Assembly (NCBI RefSeq): GCF_900116665.1
Contig: NZ_FPBK01000005.1
Coordinates: 169,698 to 233,697 of the forward strand
Direction: 5' to 3'
Length of the DNA: 64,000 bases
DNA from: Pustulibacterium marinum
GTDB lineage: Bacteria; Bacteroidota; Bacteroidia; Flavobacteriales; Flavobacteriaceae
Shown: piece after piece, positions 54,967-64,000 of the stretch
Layout of the letters: the number at the start of each line of letters is the position of its first letter
Numbering within the stretch: position 1 is the stretch's first letter
The notes under the pieces: model-generated
Seen by the model: only the letters and a program-made list of their open reading frames with translations
The model's database searches: none
Told to the model about the DNA's origin: nothing
Made by a program: the position numbers and the translations under genes

Positions 54967-55905
54967 TTAAAAAAGATAAAACATTTTTACACTTCCAAAT
55001 AAGTGATAATGCATCTCCTTCGTTTCTTTTGTAGTATACATGTAGGCAATGCGAAAACCAAAGTTGCGAACTTGTAATTGAACACCCGCTGAAGCAGACC
55101 ATAAATGGTGCGCTACCTTCTTTGCTACTATTGGTTTTTTATAAAACATACTTCCATCAATCAAAGCATTATAACCAACCAGCCTATAATTCGTATTAAA
55201 ATATCCTGAAAGTTTTGTTTTTTGATCGGGTAACAGAAATGAATCGTAATCCATATTTATAAGGAATAACAAATCAGGTTCAATATAAATATCTTTAGTT
55301 CCGGCTGTGGTTTTAATACTGGGAACAAACCATTTTTTTAACTCATAAGCATATCCAAAATTTACATTCATCATGATTTCTGAAGGAATTTGCGCTAACC
55401 ATTCGGGTTTTTCTTCAATATGCATTAAATCATGAAAACCTTGATGCAATTGCCTTCCAAAAGATGCATTTCCTGTTACCCCAACTTCCAGTCCATAAAT
55501 AAATGTTTTTTCATCCTTTAGCTTACGTAACTGTAATCGTGCAGCCAACCAACCTGCAAAAGGCCTATCATAATTATCAAGGTAAGTACTATTAGGATAT
55601 ATAGGTGTATACAATTGCTGCATAAGCGAAGCGTCTAGCAGCATCCTTTCATTCTCTCGTCTTTCCAAAAAAAGAAAAGAATTGATTTCAGAAGTATAGT
55701 TAATTATAATTCCGGAAGTATAATAATTATCTTCCTCCTGTGGCACAAACAAATCATTATCAATCTGCAAACCAACTTGATGAATTAGTTGATTTTCCTG
55801 AGCCGAAACCAGAAAACCAAACAAATAAAATAAACAGCATAACTGTTTCAAAACCAAAAAATTTAATCCATAATCAAAAATAATAAAGACACTACAAACT
55901 GACAC
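54967..55905 (-). CDS. LpxR-like lipid A deacylase family protein (DUF2219)
   Basis: An outer-membrane barrel of the LpxR family, up to 312 residues. In Salmonella LpxR removes the 3'-acyloxyacyl chain of lipid A. The family residues are seen: LQIDNDLF (Asn50, Asp51), DNYYTSG (60-65), NYDRPFAGWLA, and SFGRQLHQGFHDLM with His158 as the likely catalytic His. The ATG at 55905 gives a long, unusual N-terminus. A TTG at 55851 gives a normal signal peptide (KQLCCLFYLFGFLVSAQ) and may be the true start. It diverges from miaB, whose promoter lies just upstream. Confidence 0.82.
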   Translation of the reverse strand: MSVCSVFIIFDYGLNFLVLKQLCCLFYLFGFLVSAQENQLIHQVGLQIDNDLFVPQEEDNYYTSGIIINYTSEINSFLFLERRENERMLLDASLMQQLYTPIYPNSTYLDNYDRPFAGWLAARLQLRKLKDEKTFIYGLEVGVTGNASFGRQLHQGFHDLMHIEEKPEWLAQIPSEIMMNVNFGYAYELKKWFVPSIKTTAGTKDIYIEPDLLFLINMDYDSFLLPDQKTKLSGYFNTNYRLVGYNALIDGSMFYKKPIVAKKVAHHLWSASAGVQLQVRNFGFRIAYMYTTKETKEMHYHLFGSVKMFYLF

Positions 55906-55906
55906 C

Positions 55907-55937
55907 TTGTCACACTCTAAATTTAAACCTATATTTG
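55907..55937 (+). promoter_or_regulatory. Promoter of miaB
   Basis: TTG at 55907-55909, a 20-base spacer, then TATATTTG at 55930-55937. It ends 22 bases before the miaB ATG. Confidence 0.6.
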
Positions 55938-55959
55938 CACTTTATTTTCGTAAAGCAGT

Positions 55960-57405
55960 ATGGAGAAGATTATTGAAGAAAACAAACAGGGAGAAAGTAT
56001 TGTACTAGAACAAAACGCCGAAAACAAGCGTAAACTATATATTGAAAGCTACGGATGTCAGATGAATTTTTCTGATAGCGAAATTGTTGCCTCTATTTTA
56101 GCCAAAGAAGGTTTTAATACCACGCAACAATTAGAAGAAGCTGATCTGGTTCTGGTAAACACTTGTTCCATTAGAGATAAAGCAGAACAAACTGTTCGTA
56201 AACGTTTGGAAAAATTCAACGCCGTAAAACGCATCAACCCCAATATGAAAGTGGGTGTTTTAGGTTGTATGGCCGAGCGTTTAAAAAGCAAGTTTCTTGA
56301 AGAAGAAAAAATTGTGGATATGGTTGTAGGTCCAGATGCTTACAAAGATCTACCCAATTTAATTCAGGAAATTGATGAAGGAAGAAACGCCGTAAACGTA
56401 ATTCTTTCAAAAGAAGAAACGTATGGCGATGTTGCTCCGGTTCGTTTAAACAGTAACGGAGTTTCTGCATTTGTATCTATCACCAGAGGTTGCGATAATA
56501 TGTGTACTTTCTGTGTAGTTCCTTTTACAAGAGGTAGAGAACGTAGCCGTGATCCACAATCTATTTTAGAAGAAGTAAACGATTTGGTAAACCGTGGTTT
56601 CAAAGAAATTACTTTACTTGGTCAAAATGTAGATAGTTATTTATGGTACGGCGGCGGATTGAAAAAGGATTTTGTAAAAGCCACCGATATGCAAAAAGCT
56701 ACCGCTGTAAACTTTGCAGCATTGTTGGCCCTAGTGGCAGAAGCTCATCCAAAATTGCGTATTCGTTTTTCAACTTCAAACCCACAAGACATGACGTTGG
56801 ATGTTATTGAAACCATGGCGAAATACGAAAATATTTGTAAATACATTCACCTTCCTGTACAAAGTGGAAGTAATCGTATTTTGAAAGAAATGAACCGTTT
56901 GCACACACGTGAAGAATATTTTGAATTGATAGATAACATCAAGAAAATTATTCCAGAATGTGCCATTTCACAAGATATGATTGCCGGTTTCCCAACAGAA
57001 ACAGAAGAAGACCATCAAGACACACTTTCATTAATGGAGTATGTAAAATATGATTTTGGTTTCATGTTTGCTTATTCTGAAAGACCTGGAACTTTAGCAG
57101 AACGAAAAATGGAAGATGACGTTCCCGAAGCAGTAAAGAAAAGAAGGTTAACAGAAATCATCAACCTACAACAAAAACACGCTCTTTATAGAACTCAAGA
57201 ACATTTAGGTAAGACAGAAGAAGTTTTGATTGAAGGTACATCTAGAAAATCAGACGAACACTGGATGGGTAGAAATACTCAAAATACAGTGATTGTATTC
57301 CCTAAAGAAAACTATAAAGTAGGTGAATTTGTAAACGTAAAAGTGAACGATTGTACTGCAGCAACTCTTATTGGTGAAGCTGTAGGATATTCTAAAAACA
57401 ACTAA
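55960..57405 (+). CDS. miaB: tRNA-2-methylthio-N6-dimethylallyladenosine synthase MiaB
   Basis: A 481-residue radical-SAM methylthiotransferase acting on A37 of tRNAs that read UNN codons. The N-terminal UPF0004 domain binds one iron-sulfur cluster through Cys33, Cys69 and Cys103. The radical-SAM cluster ligands are Cys178, Cys182 and Cys185 ([10 protein letters not shown]). A TRAM domain (about 410-478) closes the protein. The stop lies at the edge of an inverted-repeat element. Confidence 0.97.
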   Translation: MEKIIEENKQGESIVLEQNAENKRKLYIESYGCQMNFSDSEIVASILAKEGFNTTQQLEEADLVLVNTCSIRDKAEQTVRKRLEKFNAVKRINPNMKVGVLGCMAERLKSKFLEEEKIVDMVVGPDAYKDLPNLIQEIDEGRNAVNVILSKEETYGDVAPVRLNSNGVSAFVSITRGCDNMCTFCVVPFTRGRERSRDPQSILEEVNDLVNRGFKEITLLGQNVDSYLWYGGGLKKDFVKATDMQKATAVNFAALLALVAEAHPKLRIRFSTSNPQDMTLDVIETMAKYENICKYIHLPVQSGSNRILKEMNRLHTREEYFELIDNIKKIIPECAISQDMIAGFPTETEEDHQDTLSLMEYVKYDFGFMFAYSERPGTLAERKMEDDVPEAVKKRRLTEIINLQQKHALYRTQEHLGKTEEVLIEGTSRKSDEHWMGRNTQNTVIVFPKENYKVGEFVNVKVNDCTAATLIGEAVGYSKNN

Positions 57406-57543
57406 ATCCTCCCCTAACCCCTCCAGTGGAAGGGAATAAATAGTAAAACATGGAATGGATATTAGATAAATTGTATAATTACTCCCAGTTTCTATTTTTT
57501 CGATCTGGGATTCTAAACTTCCCCTTTGGGGATTAAGGGGATT
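57405..57543. repeat. Nested inverted-repeat element between miaB and the sigma-54 activator
   Basis: The whole gap looks like one small element. The outer arms are imperfect inverted copies: 57405-57436 (AATCCTCCCCTAACCCCTCC...) and 57513-57543 (its counterpart read on the other strand starts AATCCCCTTAATCCCC). Each arm also folds on itself (CCCTCC/GGAAGG; CCCC/GGGG). An inner hairpin TCCCAG (57483-57488) / CTGGGA (57505-57510) lies between them. It resembles dispersed C/G-rich intergenic repeats of flavobacteria and may act as a transcript hairpin. Confidence 0.6.
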
Positions 57544-58827
57544 ATGGAATCAGTTCAGGCAATTAAGCAACGATTCGGAATTATTGGGAACGATGTAAAA
57601 CTAAACCGAGCTTTGGAAAAAGCCATTCAAGTGGCTCCTACGGATATTTCGGTTTTGGTTACCGGAGAAAGTGGTGTGGGTAAAGAAGCTATTCCAAAAA
57701 TAGTACATTCGCTATCTCATAGAAAGCATGGAAAATTCATTGCGGTTAACTGTGGTGCAATTCCCGAAGGAACTATAGATTCAGAATTATTCGGTCACGA
57801 AAAAGGAGCATTTACCGGCGCTACTCAAACCCGAAGTGGATATTTTGAAGAGGCCAACGGCGGAACCATTTTTCTTGATGAAGTTGGTGAATTACCATTA
57901 ACCACTCAAGTTCGTTTGCTTCGTGTGTTAGAAAATGGAGAATTCATCAAAGTAGGTTCTTCCAAAGTTCAAAAAACAGATGTACGTATTGTTGCGGCTA
58001 CCAATGTAAAAATGTTTGATGCTATTGATAAAGGAAACTTCCGCGAAGACCTTTATTATCGTTTAAGCACTGTAGAAATTCATTTACCTCCATTGCGAGA
58101 TAGAGCAGATGATATTCATCTATTGTTTAGAAAATTTGCTTCAGATTTTGCTCAGAAATACAAAATGCCTACCATTCGGTTAGATGATAATGCGGTACAG
58201 TTGTTGTTAAAATATCGTTGGAGTGGAAATATCCGTCAGTTGAGAAACATTGCGGAGCAAATTTCTGTTTTAGAACAAGAAAGACATATCAATGCAGAAA
58301 CGCTTCGTTCTTATTTACCGGACGCATCCAGCAATTTACCGGCTGTTGTAGGAGGAAAGAAATCTGAAAGCGATTTCAGCAACGAAAGAGAAATTCTCTA
58401 TAAAATTTTGTTCGACATGCGTGGTGATATCAATGACCTGAAAAAGTTAACCATGGAGTTGATGCAAAACGGCAATAGCGAAAAAGTTCAGGAAGAAAAT
58501 CAGTCGCTTATCGATAAAATTTATGGCGATCCAGAAGAAGATGCAGCATACGATAACGAAGACATTTCCGATGCTTATGAGTATGTGCAATTACCTTCAC
58601 ATACCGAACAAGCGCATGCTCCGGCAAGGATACCAACTTCGGCCGAAGACAAATATCATTTTGCTGAAGAAATAGAAGAAGAAGAAACACTTTCGTTACA
58701 AGACAAAGAACTGGAACTAATTAAAAAAGCGTTGGAACGCAATAGCGGAAAACGAAAAGCCGCTGCTGCAGAACTAGGTATTTCTGAACGTACCCTTTAT
58801 AGAAAAATAAAACAATACGACCTATAA
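57544..58827 (+). CDS. Sigma-54-type AAA+ transcriptional activator without sensor domain
   Basis: A 427-residue bacterial enhancer-binding-protein-like regulator. The AAA+ domain starts almost at the N-terminus: Walker A GESGVGKE (41-48), the sigma-54-contacting loop GAFTGA (88-93), Walker B IFLDEVGEL, and the R-finger region LYYRLSTVEIHLPPLRDR. A linker of about 110 residues rich in Glu and Asp follows, then a Fis-type HTH (RNSGKRKAAAAELGISERTLYRKI). No receiver, GAF or PAS domain precedes the AAA+ part. The ATG at 57544 is used. lptE starts 3 bases after its stop. Confidence 0.93.
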   Translation: MESVQAIKQRFGIIGNDVKLNRALEKAIQVAPTDISVLVTGESGVGKEAIPKIVHSLSHRKHGKFIAVNCGAIPEGTIDSELFGHEKGAFTGATQTRSGYFEEANGGTIFLDEVGELPLTTQVRLLRVLENGEFIKVGSSKVQKTDVRIVAATNVKMFDAIDKGNFREDLYYRLSTVEIHLPPLRDRADDIHLLFRKFASDFAQKYKMPTIRLDDNAVQLLLKYRWSGNIRQLRNIAEQISVLEQERHINAETLRSYLPDASSNLPAVVGGKKSESDFSNEREILYKILFDMRGDINDLKKLTMELMQNGNSEKVQEENQSLIDKIYGDPEEDAAYDNEDISDAYEYVQLPSHTEQAHAPARIPTSAEDKYHFAEEIEEEETLSLQDKELELIKKALERNSGKRKAAAAELGISERTLYRKIKQYDL

Positions 58828-58830
58828 CTC

Positions 58831-59334
58831 ATGAGTAGTATTTTAAAAAAGACCATTGTAATTACCTGCATTATCCTTACAACCGTGAGCTGTAAATATT
58901 ATGGATTCACAGGAATTACTACAACTGCCAAAAGTTTTCAAGTAAACTTTTTTCCTAATAATGCACCTATTGTAGATCCCGGACTTGATAACCGTTTTAG
59001 AAATGCTCTTCAAGATTATATTGTAAACACTACAAACCTAGAGCTATTTACCAAGAATGCAGAACTTATCTACGAAGGTGAAATCACACAGTATAGCATT
59101 TCTCCAATGAGTGCAACAGCTAGTCAAACGGCAGCCCAAAACCGCCTTACTATTGGAGTTAAAGTGCGTTTCACAGACACACGTGACAGCGAAAAAGACT
59201 TTGAAAGAACATTTTCTTTTTATTACGATTACCCAGCTGCAACTCAACTAAACTCTATAAAAGAAACTGCATACGACGAAATTTTGGAGCGTATCACACA
59301 AGATATTACAAACGCATCTCTATCTAACTGGTAA
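58831..59334 (+). CDS. lptE: LPS assembly lipoprotein LptE
   Basis: A 167-residue lipoprotein. The signal peptide has a lipobox (LTTVSC, Cys21) followed by KYYGFTG. The body matches LptE of Bacteroidota (TAKSFQVNFFPNNAPIVDPGL, LELFTKNAELIYEGEITQY, a C-terminal helix with EILERITQDI). LptE plugs the LptD barrel that inserts LPS into the outer membrane. The gene lies between the activator and a TPR gene, all tightly spaced. Confidence 0.88.
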   Translation: MSSILKKTIVITCIILTTVSCKYYGFTGITTTAKSFQVNFFPNNAPIVDPGLDNRFRNALQDYIVNTTNLELFTKNAELIYEGEITQYSISPMSATASQTAAQNRLTIGVKVRFTDTRDSEKDFERTFSFYYDYPAATQLNSIKETAYDEILERITQDITNASLSNW

Positions 59335-59339
59335 CTATT

Positions 59340-60221
59340 ATGAATATTACAAAAGTTACTTATTTGCTACAGCATCCAGAAGCCATTACTTCTGAAGATA
59401 CTGCTGCCTTAAATGCTTTTGTAAAAGAATATCCATATTTTCAAGCAGCAAGAGCACTGCAGCTTAAAGGATTATTTAATCAAGATAGCTTTCATTATAA
59501 TAAAAGCTTAAAAATTACGGCCGCGTATACCACAGATAGAAGTCTACTTTTTGATTTTATCAATTCAAAAGTATTTCATCAAAATAAAGCATCTCAAAAA
59601 ATTGCTAAGCATCAATCTAAATTAAATGATATTTCTGTTATTGCAGAAGAAGTAAGAGCCATAAAAGATGTTTTTAATGAAGATGACTACAAGAGCTCCA
59701 ATAGTGTAATGGATCCTGAAATATTTCAGCCCAAAAAGAAGAATGAAGAACAACACAGAAAGGAAAAAGATGAAAATCTAGCATCGGAAACTGTCTTAAA
59801 AATAGGAAAACCACTAGATTTTAATAATGAACGTCATTCCTTTTCGGAGTGGTTACAACTTTCAAAACATCAACCTATTTCCCGTGAAGTTTCGGAGCCA
59901 GAAACTGAAAACAATTTAACCGAAGAGGAATCTTCTGAAATCAACAGAAGCCCAAACTTTGATTTAATAGATAGATTCCTAGAAAAGTCACCCAAGATTG
60001 TACCGTCAAAAGAAATTATCAACAATAAAAATTTGGCAAAAGAAGCTACAAGCGAAAAAAATCAATTAATGACAGAAACTTTAGCTCGGGTATATCTAGA
60101 ACAAAAGAAGTATAAAAAAGCAATTCAAGCATATCAAATTTTAATTTTGAAATATCCGGAAAAAAGTAGTTTATTTGCAGACCAAATTAGCGCAATAAAA
60201 AAATTACAACAAAATAATTAA
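59340..60221 (+). CDS. TPR-containing protein of unknown function
   Basis: A 293-residue soluble protein without signal peptide. The N-terminal 90 residues are helical (LLQHPEAITSEDTAALNAFV, EYPYFQAARALQLKGL). The middle (about 120-235) is charged and probably disordered. A TPR-like motif is at the end (ETLARVYLEQKKYKKAIQAYQILILKYPEKSSLFADQI, in two halves). No specific function can be given. It lies 5 bases after lptE and 6 before secG. Confidence 0.78.
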   Translation: MNITKVTYLLQHPEAITSEDTAALNAFVKEYPYFQAARALQLKGLFNQDSFHYNKSLKITAAYTTDRSLLFDFINSKVFHQNKASQKIAKHQSKLNDISVIAEEVRAIKDVFNEDDYKSSNSVMDPEIFQPKKKNEEQHRKEKDENLASETVLKIGKPLDFNNERHSFSEWLQLSKHQPISREVSEPETENNLTEEESSEINRSPNFDLIDRFLEKSPKIVPSKEIINNKNLAKEATSEKNQLMTETLARVYLEQKKYKKAIQAYQILILKYPEKSSLFADQISAIKKLQQNN

Positions 60222-60227
60222 TTCAAA

Positions 60228-60563
60228 ATGAGCACTTATACATTATTTATCATAGGAATTTTAGTAGTGTGTTTCCTATTAGTACTAGTAGTTATGGTTC
60301 AAAACCCAAAAGGAGGCGGATTATCTTCAACTTTTGGCGGTAGTGCAAACACTATTGGTGGAGTAAAGAAGACTGGAGATTTCCTAGAAAAAAGTACATG
60401 GACTTTAGCATCTATATTAGTAGTTTTAATTTTACTAACTAACGCTACCATTCACACCTCTGGTGATGATGCAAAAATTCTGCAAAACAGAGACACCACT
60501 CCTTCTACAGAGCAAGCTGCTCCAGATTTACCTGATGCAGGTAACGCATCTGACAGTTTATAA
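60228..60563 (+). CDS. secG: Preprotein translocase subunit SecG
   Basis: A 111-residue inner-membrane subunit of the SecYEG channel. It has two membrane helices (about 4-24 and 53-72) joined by the conserved loop MVQNPKGGGLSSTFGGS. An acidic, Pro/Ala-rich C-terminal tail follows. It ends the lptE-TPR-secG run, with a terminator downstream. Confidence 0.95.
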   Translation: MSTYTLFIIGILVVCFLLVLVVMVQNPKGGGLSSTFGGSANTIGGVKKTGDFLEKSTWTLASILVVLILLTNATIHTSGDDAKILQNRDTTPSTEQAAPDLPDAGNASDSL

Positions 60564-60590
60564 GTAGAAAGAAAACTTATATATATTGAA

Positions 60591-60624
60591 AATGCCAGCT
60601 TATGACAAGCTGGCATTTTTTTTT
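60591..60624 (+). terminator. Terminator after secG
   Basis: Arms AATGCCAGCTT (60591-60601) and AAGCTGGCATT (60607-60617) followed by a T run to 60624. Confidence 0.88.
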
Positions 60625-60628
60625 GTTG

Positions 60629-60668
60629 TTTGACAGCTTCCATTAGCATGGCATAATTTCTGCCTAAT
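60629..60668 (+). promoter_or_regulatory. Putative groESL promoter region
   Basis: TTTG (60629-60632, reading on as TTTGACA), 21 bases, then TAATTTCT (60654-60661), a weak match to TAnnTTTG. A second TAATTTG lies at 60665-60671. An imperfect inverted repeat ATTAGC (60642-60647) / GCCTAAT (60662-60668) overlaps it. No CIRCE operator is seen. Confidence 0.35.
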
Positions 60669-60712
60669 TTGGAGCAATAAATCATTAAAAATTTAAATAA
60701 AAAGTATAAAAA

Positions 60713-60991
60713 ATGGCTAACGTGAACATTAAACCACTTGCAGACAGAGTTCTTGTTGAACCTGCTGCGGCTGAAACTACCACTGCTTCAGGTATCATTA
60801 TTCCTGATACAGCAAAAGAAAAACCACAAAAAGGAACTGTTGTTGCCGTAGGTCCTGGAACCAAAGATGAGCCAATAACGGTACAAGTTGGTGACACAGT
60901 TTTGTATGGTAAATATGCCGGAACTGAATTGAAATTTGACGGTACAGATTACTTAATGATGCGTGAAAGTGACATTTTAGCAATTATTTAA
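60713..60991 (+). CDS. groES: Co-chaperonin GroES
   Basis: A 92-residue Hsp10 that caps GroEL. Conserved parts are [16 protein letters not shown], the mobile loop [27 protein letters not shown], and the C-terminal [19 protein letters not shown]. groEL starts 21 bases downstream, the usual bicistronic order. Confidence 0.98.
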   Translation: MANVNIKPLADRVLVEPAAAETTTASGIIIPDTAKEKPQKGTVVAVGPGTKDEPITVQVGDTVLYGKYAGTELKFDGTDYLMMRESDILAII

Positions 60992-61000
60992 AAATCTTAA

Positions 61001-62641
<1,641 letters not shown>

Positions 62642-62660
62642 AATCTAATTCTTTGGATAT

Positions 62661-62696
62661 AAAAAAATCCCGTTCTGATCAGAACGGGATTTTTTT
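62661..62696. terminator. Bidirectional terminator between groEL and cutC
   Basis: A nearly perfect palindrome centred at 62678/62679, with seven A on one side and seven T on the other (core ATCCCGTTCTGATCAGAACG...). It can stop transcription from both strands. Confidence 0.88.
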
Positions 62697-62722
62697 ATGA
62701 TTGCCTAAAATGAATTGCTTCA

Positions 62723-63346
62723 TTATTCCAAACTACCTACAATTAATTTCCCATGGTAAGCTTCGCCATCTATTAAAGTATGTAGCTCGTTTATATTTCG
62801 ATCGGTTATTTTCCCTGCTGAAATAATTTGAATTTTCCCATCAGCAATTTTAACTAAGTCTTTTAATATTTCACTCCCCTCGCTCGCAGTAGCACATCCG
62901 CCTGATGTTAGAACATGTGTTATTCCATCAATATTCATCAGTTGTTGGAGACCAGTTTTTAAATCGCTTAATTCATCAAACGCTTTATGAAATACCACAT
63001 TCAAAGGTTTGGCAACCGCTACCAAACGTTCTAAATTCTCTGTATCAATTTCACCATCCTTGGTCAATACACCCAAAACAACACCGTCAATTCCCATCGA
63101 TTTGAATTGCTCAATTTCGGTTTCCATTTCCAGAATTTCATCAAGGGTATACACAAAATCTCCACCTCTAGGCCTAATCATTACATGTATTGGGATGTCA
63201 AGTTTATGGACTACTTCTTTTGCAACGGCAATATCCGGAGTCAATCCATCCAAATCCAACCTACCACACAATTCAATTCTGTTTACATCATTTCGTTGAG
63301 CGTTGATGGCTTGTTGTAAGGTTTCTACACAGGCTTCTTTGATCAT
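62723..63346 (-). CDS. cutC: CutC family protein (copper homeostasis)
   Basis: A 207-residue TIM-barrel protein. CutC features are the opening EACVETLQQAINAQRNDVNRIELCGRL (in two parts), GLTPDIAVAK, IPIHVMIRPRGGDFVY, GVVLGVLTKDGEID, VVFHKAFDEL and LTSGGCATASEGS. Copper binding by CutC is debated in the literature and no other metal gene is near. The length is shorter than E. coli CutC (about 250) but the barrel seems complete. Confidence 0.9.
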   Translation of the reverse strand: MIKEACVETLQQAINAQRNDVNRIELCGRLDLDGLTPDIAVAKEVVHKLDIPIHVMIRPRGGDFVYTLDEILEMETEIEQFKSMGIDGVVLGVLTKDGEIDTENLERLVAVAKPLNVVFHKAFDELSDLKTGLQQLMNIDGITHVLTSGGCATASEGSEILKDLVKIADGKIQIISAGKITDRNINELHTLIDGEAYHGKLIVGSLE

Positions 63347-63418
63347 AAAGTGTATAGTTTAATTATTATATAGGTAATATAAAAAAACATACGCTTCTTC
63401 ATAAGGTATCTAAACAAA

Positions 63419-63454
63419 AAAACTCCTCAATCTAAAAATAGACTGAGGAGTTTT
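63419..63454 (-). terminator. rRNA operon terminator
   Basis: Arms AAAACTCCTCA (63419-63429) and TGAGGAGTTTT (63444-63454). The loop can pair further (TCTA/TAGA) and a T run follows on the minus strand. It lies just 3' of the 5S gene. Confidence 0.85.
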
Positions 63455-63460
63455 AAAAAA

Positions 63461-63568
63461 GGCGGCGACATACTCTCCCACCGGATGGCAGTACCATCTG
63501 CGCTAATGGGCTTAACTACTCTGTTCGGAATGGTAAGAGGTGAGCCCCATTGCTATAACCACCTTAAA
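63461..63568 (-). rRNA. rrf: 5S ribosomal RNA
   Basis: The minus-strand copy of a 5S rRNA of about 108 bases. It contains the conserved loop segment that reads CATTCCGAACAGAGTAG on the minus strand, and the 3' end AGTATGTCGCCGCC. Boundaries are uncertain by a few bases. Confidence 0.92.
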
Positions 63569-63679
63569 TCTTTGGTCATTTACATAAATCTAATATTGTA
63601 ACATACTGAGATAAAAAGATATTCTTATATATTCGATCCTTAAATCCTAAAGAGTGTGCTACCCCTTAAAAAAGGGGCA
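63569..63679 (-). other. 23S-5S internal transcribed spacer
   Basis: About 110 AT-rich bases between 5S and 23S. It contains a short hairpin CCCCTT (63662-63667) / AAGGGG (63672-63677) next to the 23S 3' end, possibly a processing site. No tRNA gene is seen in it. Confidence 0.6.

Positions 63680-64000
<321 letters not shown>

Noticed and set aside
57526..57544. An earlier start for the sigma-54 activator at 57526
   Set aside because: It would translate part of the inverted-repeat arm. The ATG at 57544 directly precedes the conserved N-terminus of the AAA+ region.
60629..60712. A CIRCE heat-shock operator before groES
   Set aside because: The 9-base arms are not present. Only a short imperfect repeat is seen.
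63569..63679. A tRNA gene in the rRNA spacer
   Set aside because: No cloverleaf, T-loop GTTCGAnTC or acceptor stem can be drawn. tRNAs would be expected between 16S and 23S, outside the window.

Overview
The window is chromosomal DNA of a flavobacterium-like member of the Bacteroidota. The evidence is the gldK-gldL-gldM-gldN core of the type IX secretion (T9SS)/gliding machinery, a PorG-like barrel in the order nadK-porG-uppS-bamA-ompH-ompH, a LytTR/LytS-type two-component pair, AT-rich sequence, few purine-rich Shine-Dalgarno sites, and several promoters of the Bacteroidota form TTG-N19-21-TAnnTTTG. Nearly all of it is core genome. I see no prophage, transposase, CRISPR array or tRNA gene.

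Layout. 1-10 kb: mutS (3' part cut by the window edge), a DUF1573 protein, a SpoU-type RNA methyltransferase, a folK-deoxynucleoside kinase fusion, sppA, a queuosine-precursor transporter and a large AsmA-like protein. 10-22 kb: a DUF2797 protein, a GH3-family enzyme, an OmpA/PD40 protein, the tig-clpP-clpX proteostasis cluster, a small membrane protein, a GDSL lipoprotein, an alpha/beta hydrolase and pdxJ. 21.6-29.5 kb: an envelope-assembly run (CBS protein, nadK, porG, uppS, bamA, two Skp/OmpH chaperones, murI).

29.5-37.6 kb: a gamma-carbonic-anhydrase-like protein, a LytTR regulator with its TPR histidine kinase, two small cysteine-rich proteins, a lipoprotein, an HExxH protein, a second GH3 enzyme and a carboxypeptidase-regulatory-domain protein. 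37.6-42.1 kb: a three-gene putative O-acylation operon (two SGNH proteins and an MBOAT acyltransferase). 42-55.9 kb: an ABC-F ATPase, a DUF983 protein, an FAD oxidoreductase, gldNMLK, an arginase-fold protein that has lost several metal ligands, topA, a polytopic membrane protein and an LpxR-like barrel. 55.9-63.3 kb: miaB, a sigma-54-type activator, lptE, a TPR protein, secG, groES-groEL and cutC. The window ends in the 3' part of an rRNA operon on the minus strand (5S, then partial 23S).

The common theme is the cell envelope: outer-membrane protein insertion (BamA, Skp), LPS transport and modification (LptE, LpxR-like), T9SS (PorG, GldKLMN, perhaps the OmpA/PD40 protein), peptidoglycan precursors (UppS, MurI) and surface acylation. 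A second theme is protein quality control (Tig-ClpPX, GroESL, SppA). Intergenic gaps are short (none above about 300 bases), and many transcription units end in clear hairpin terminators, listed individually.
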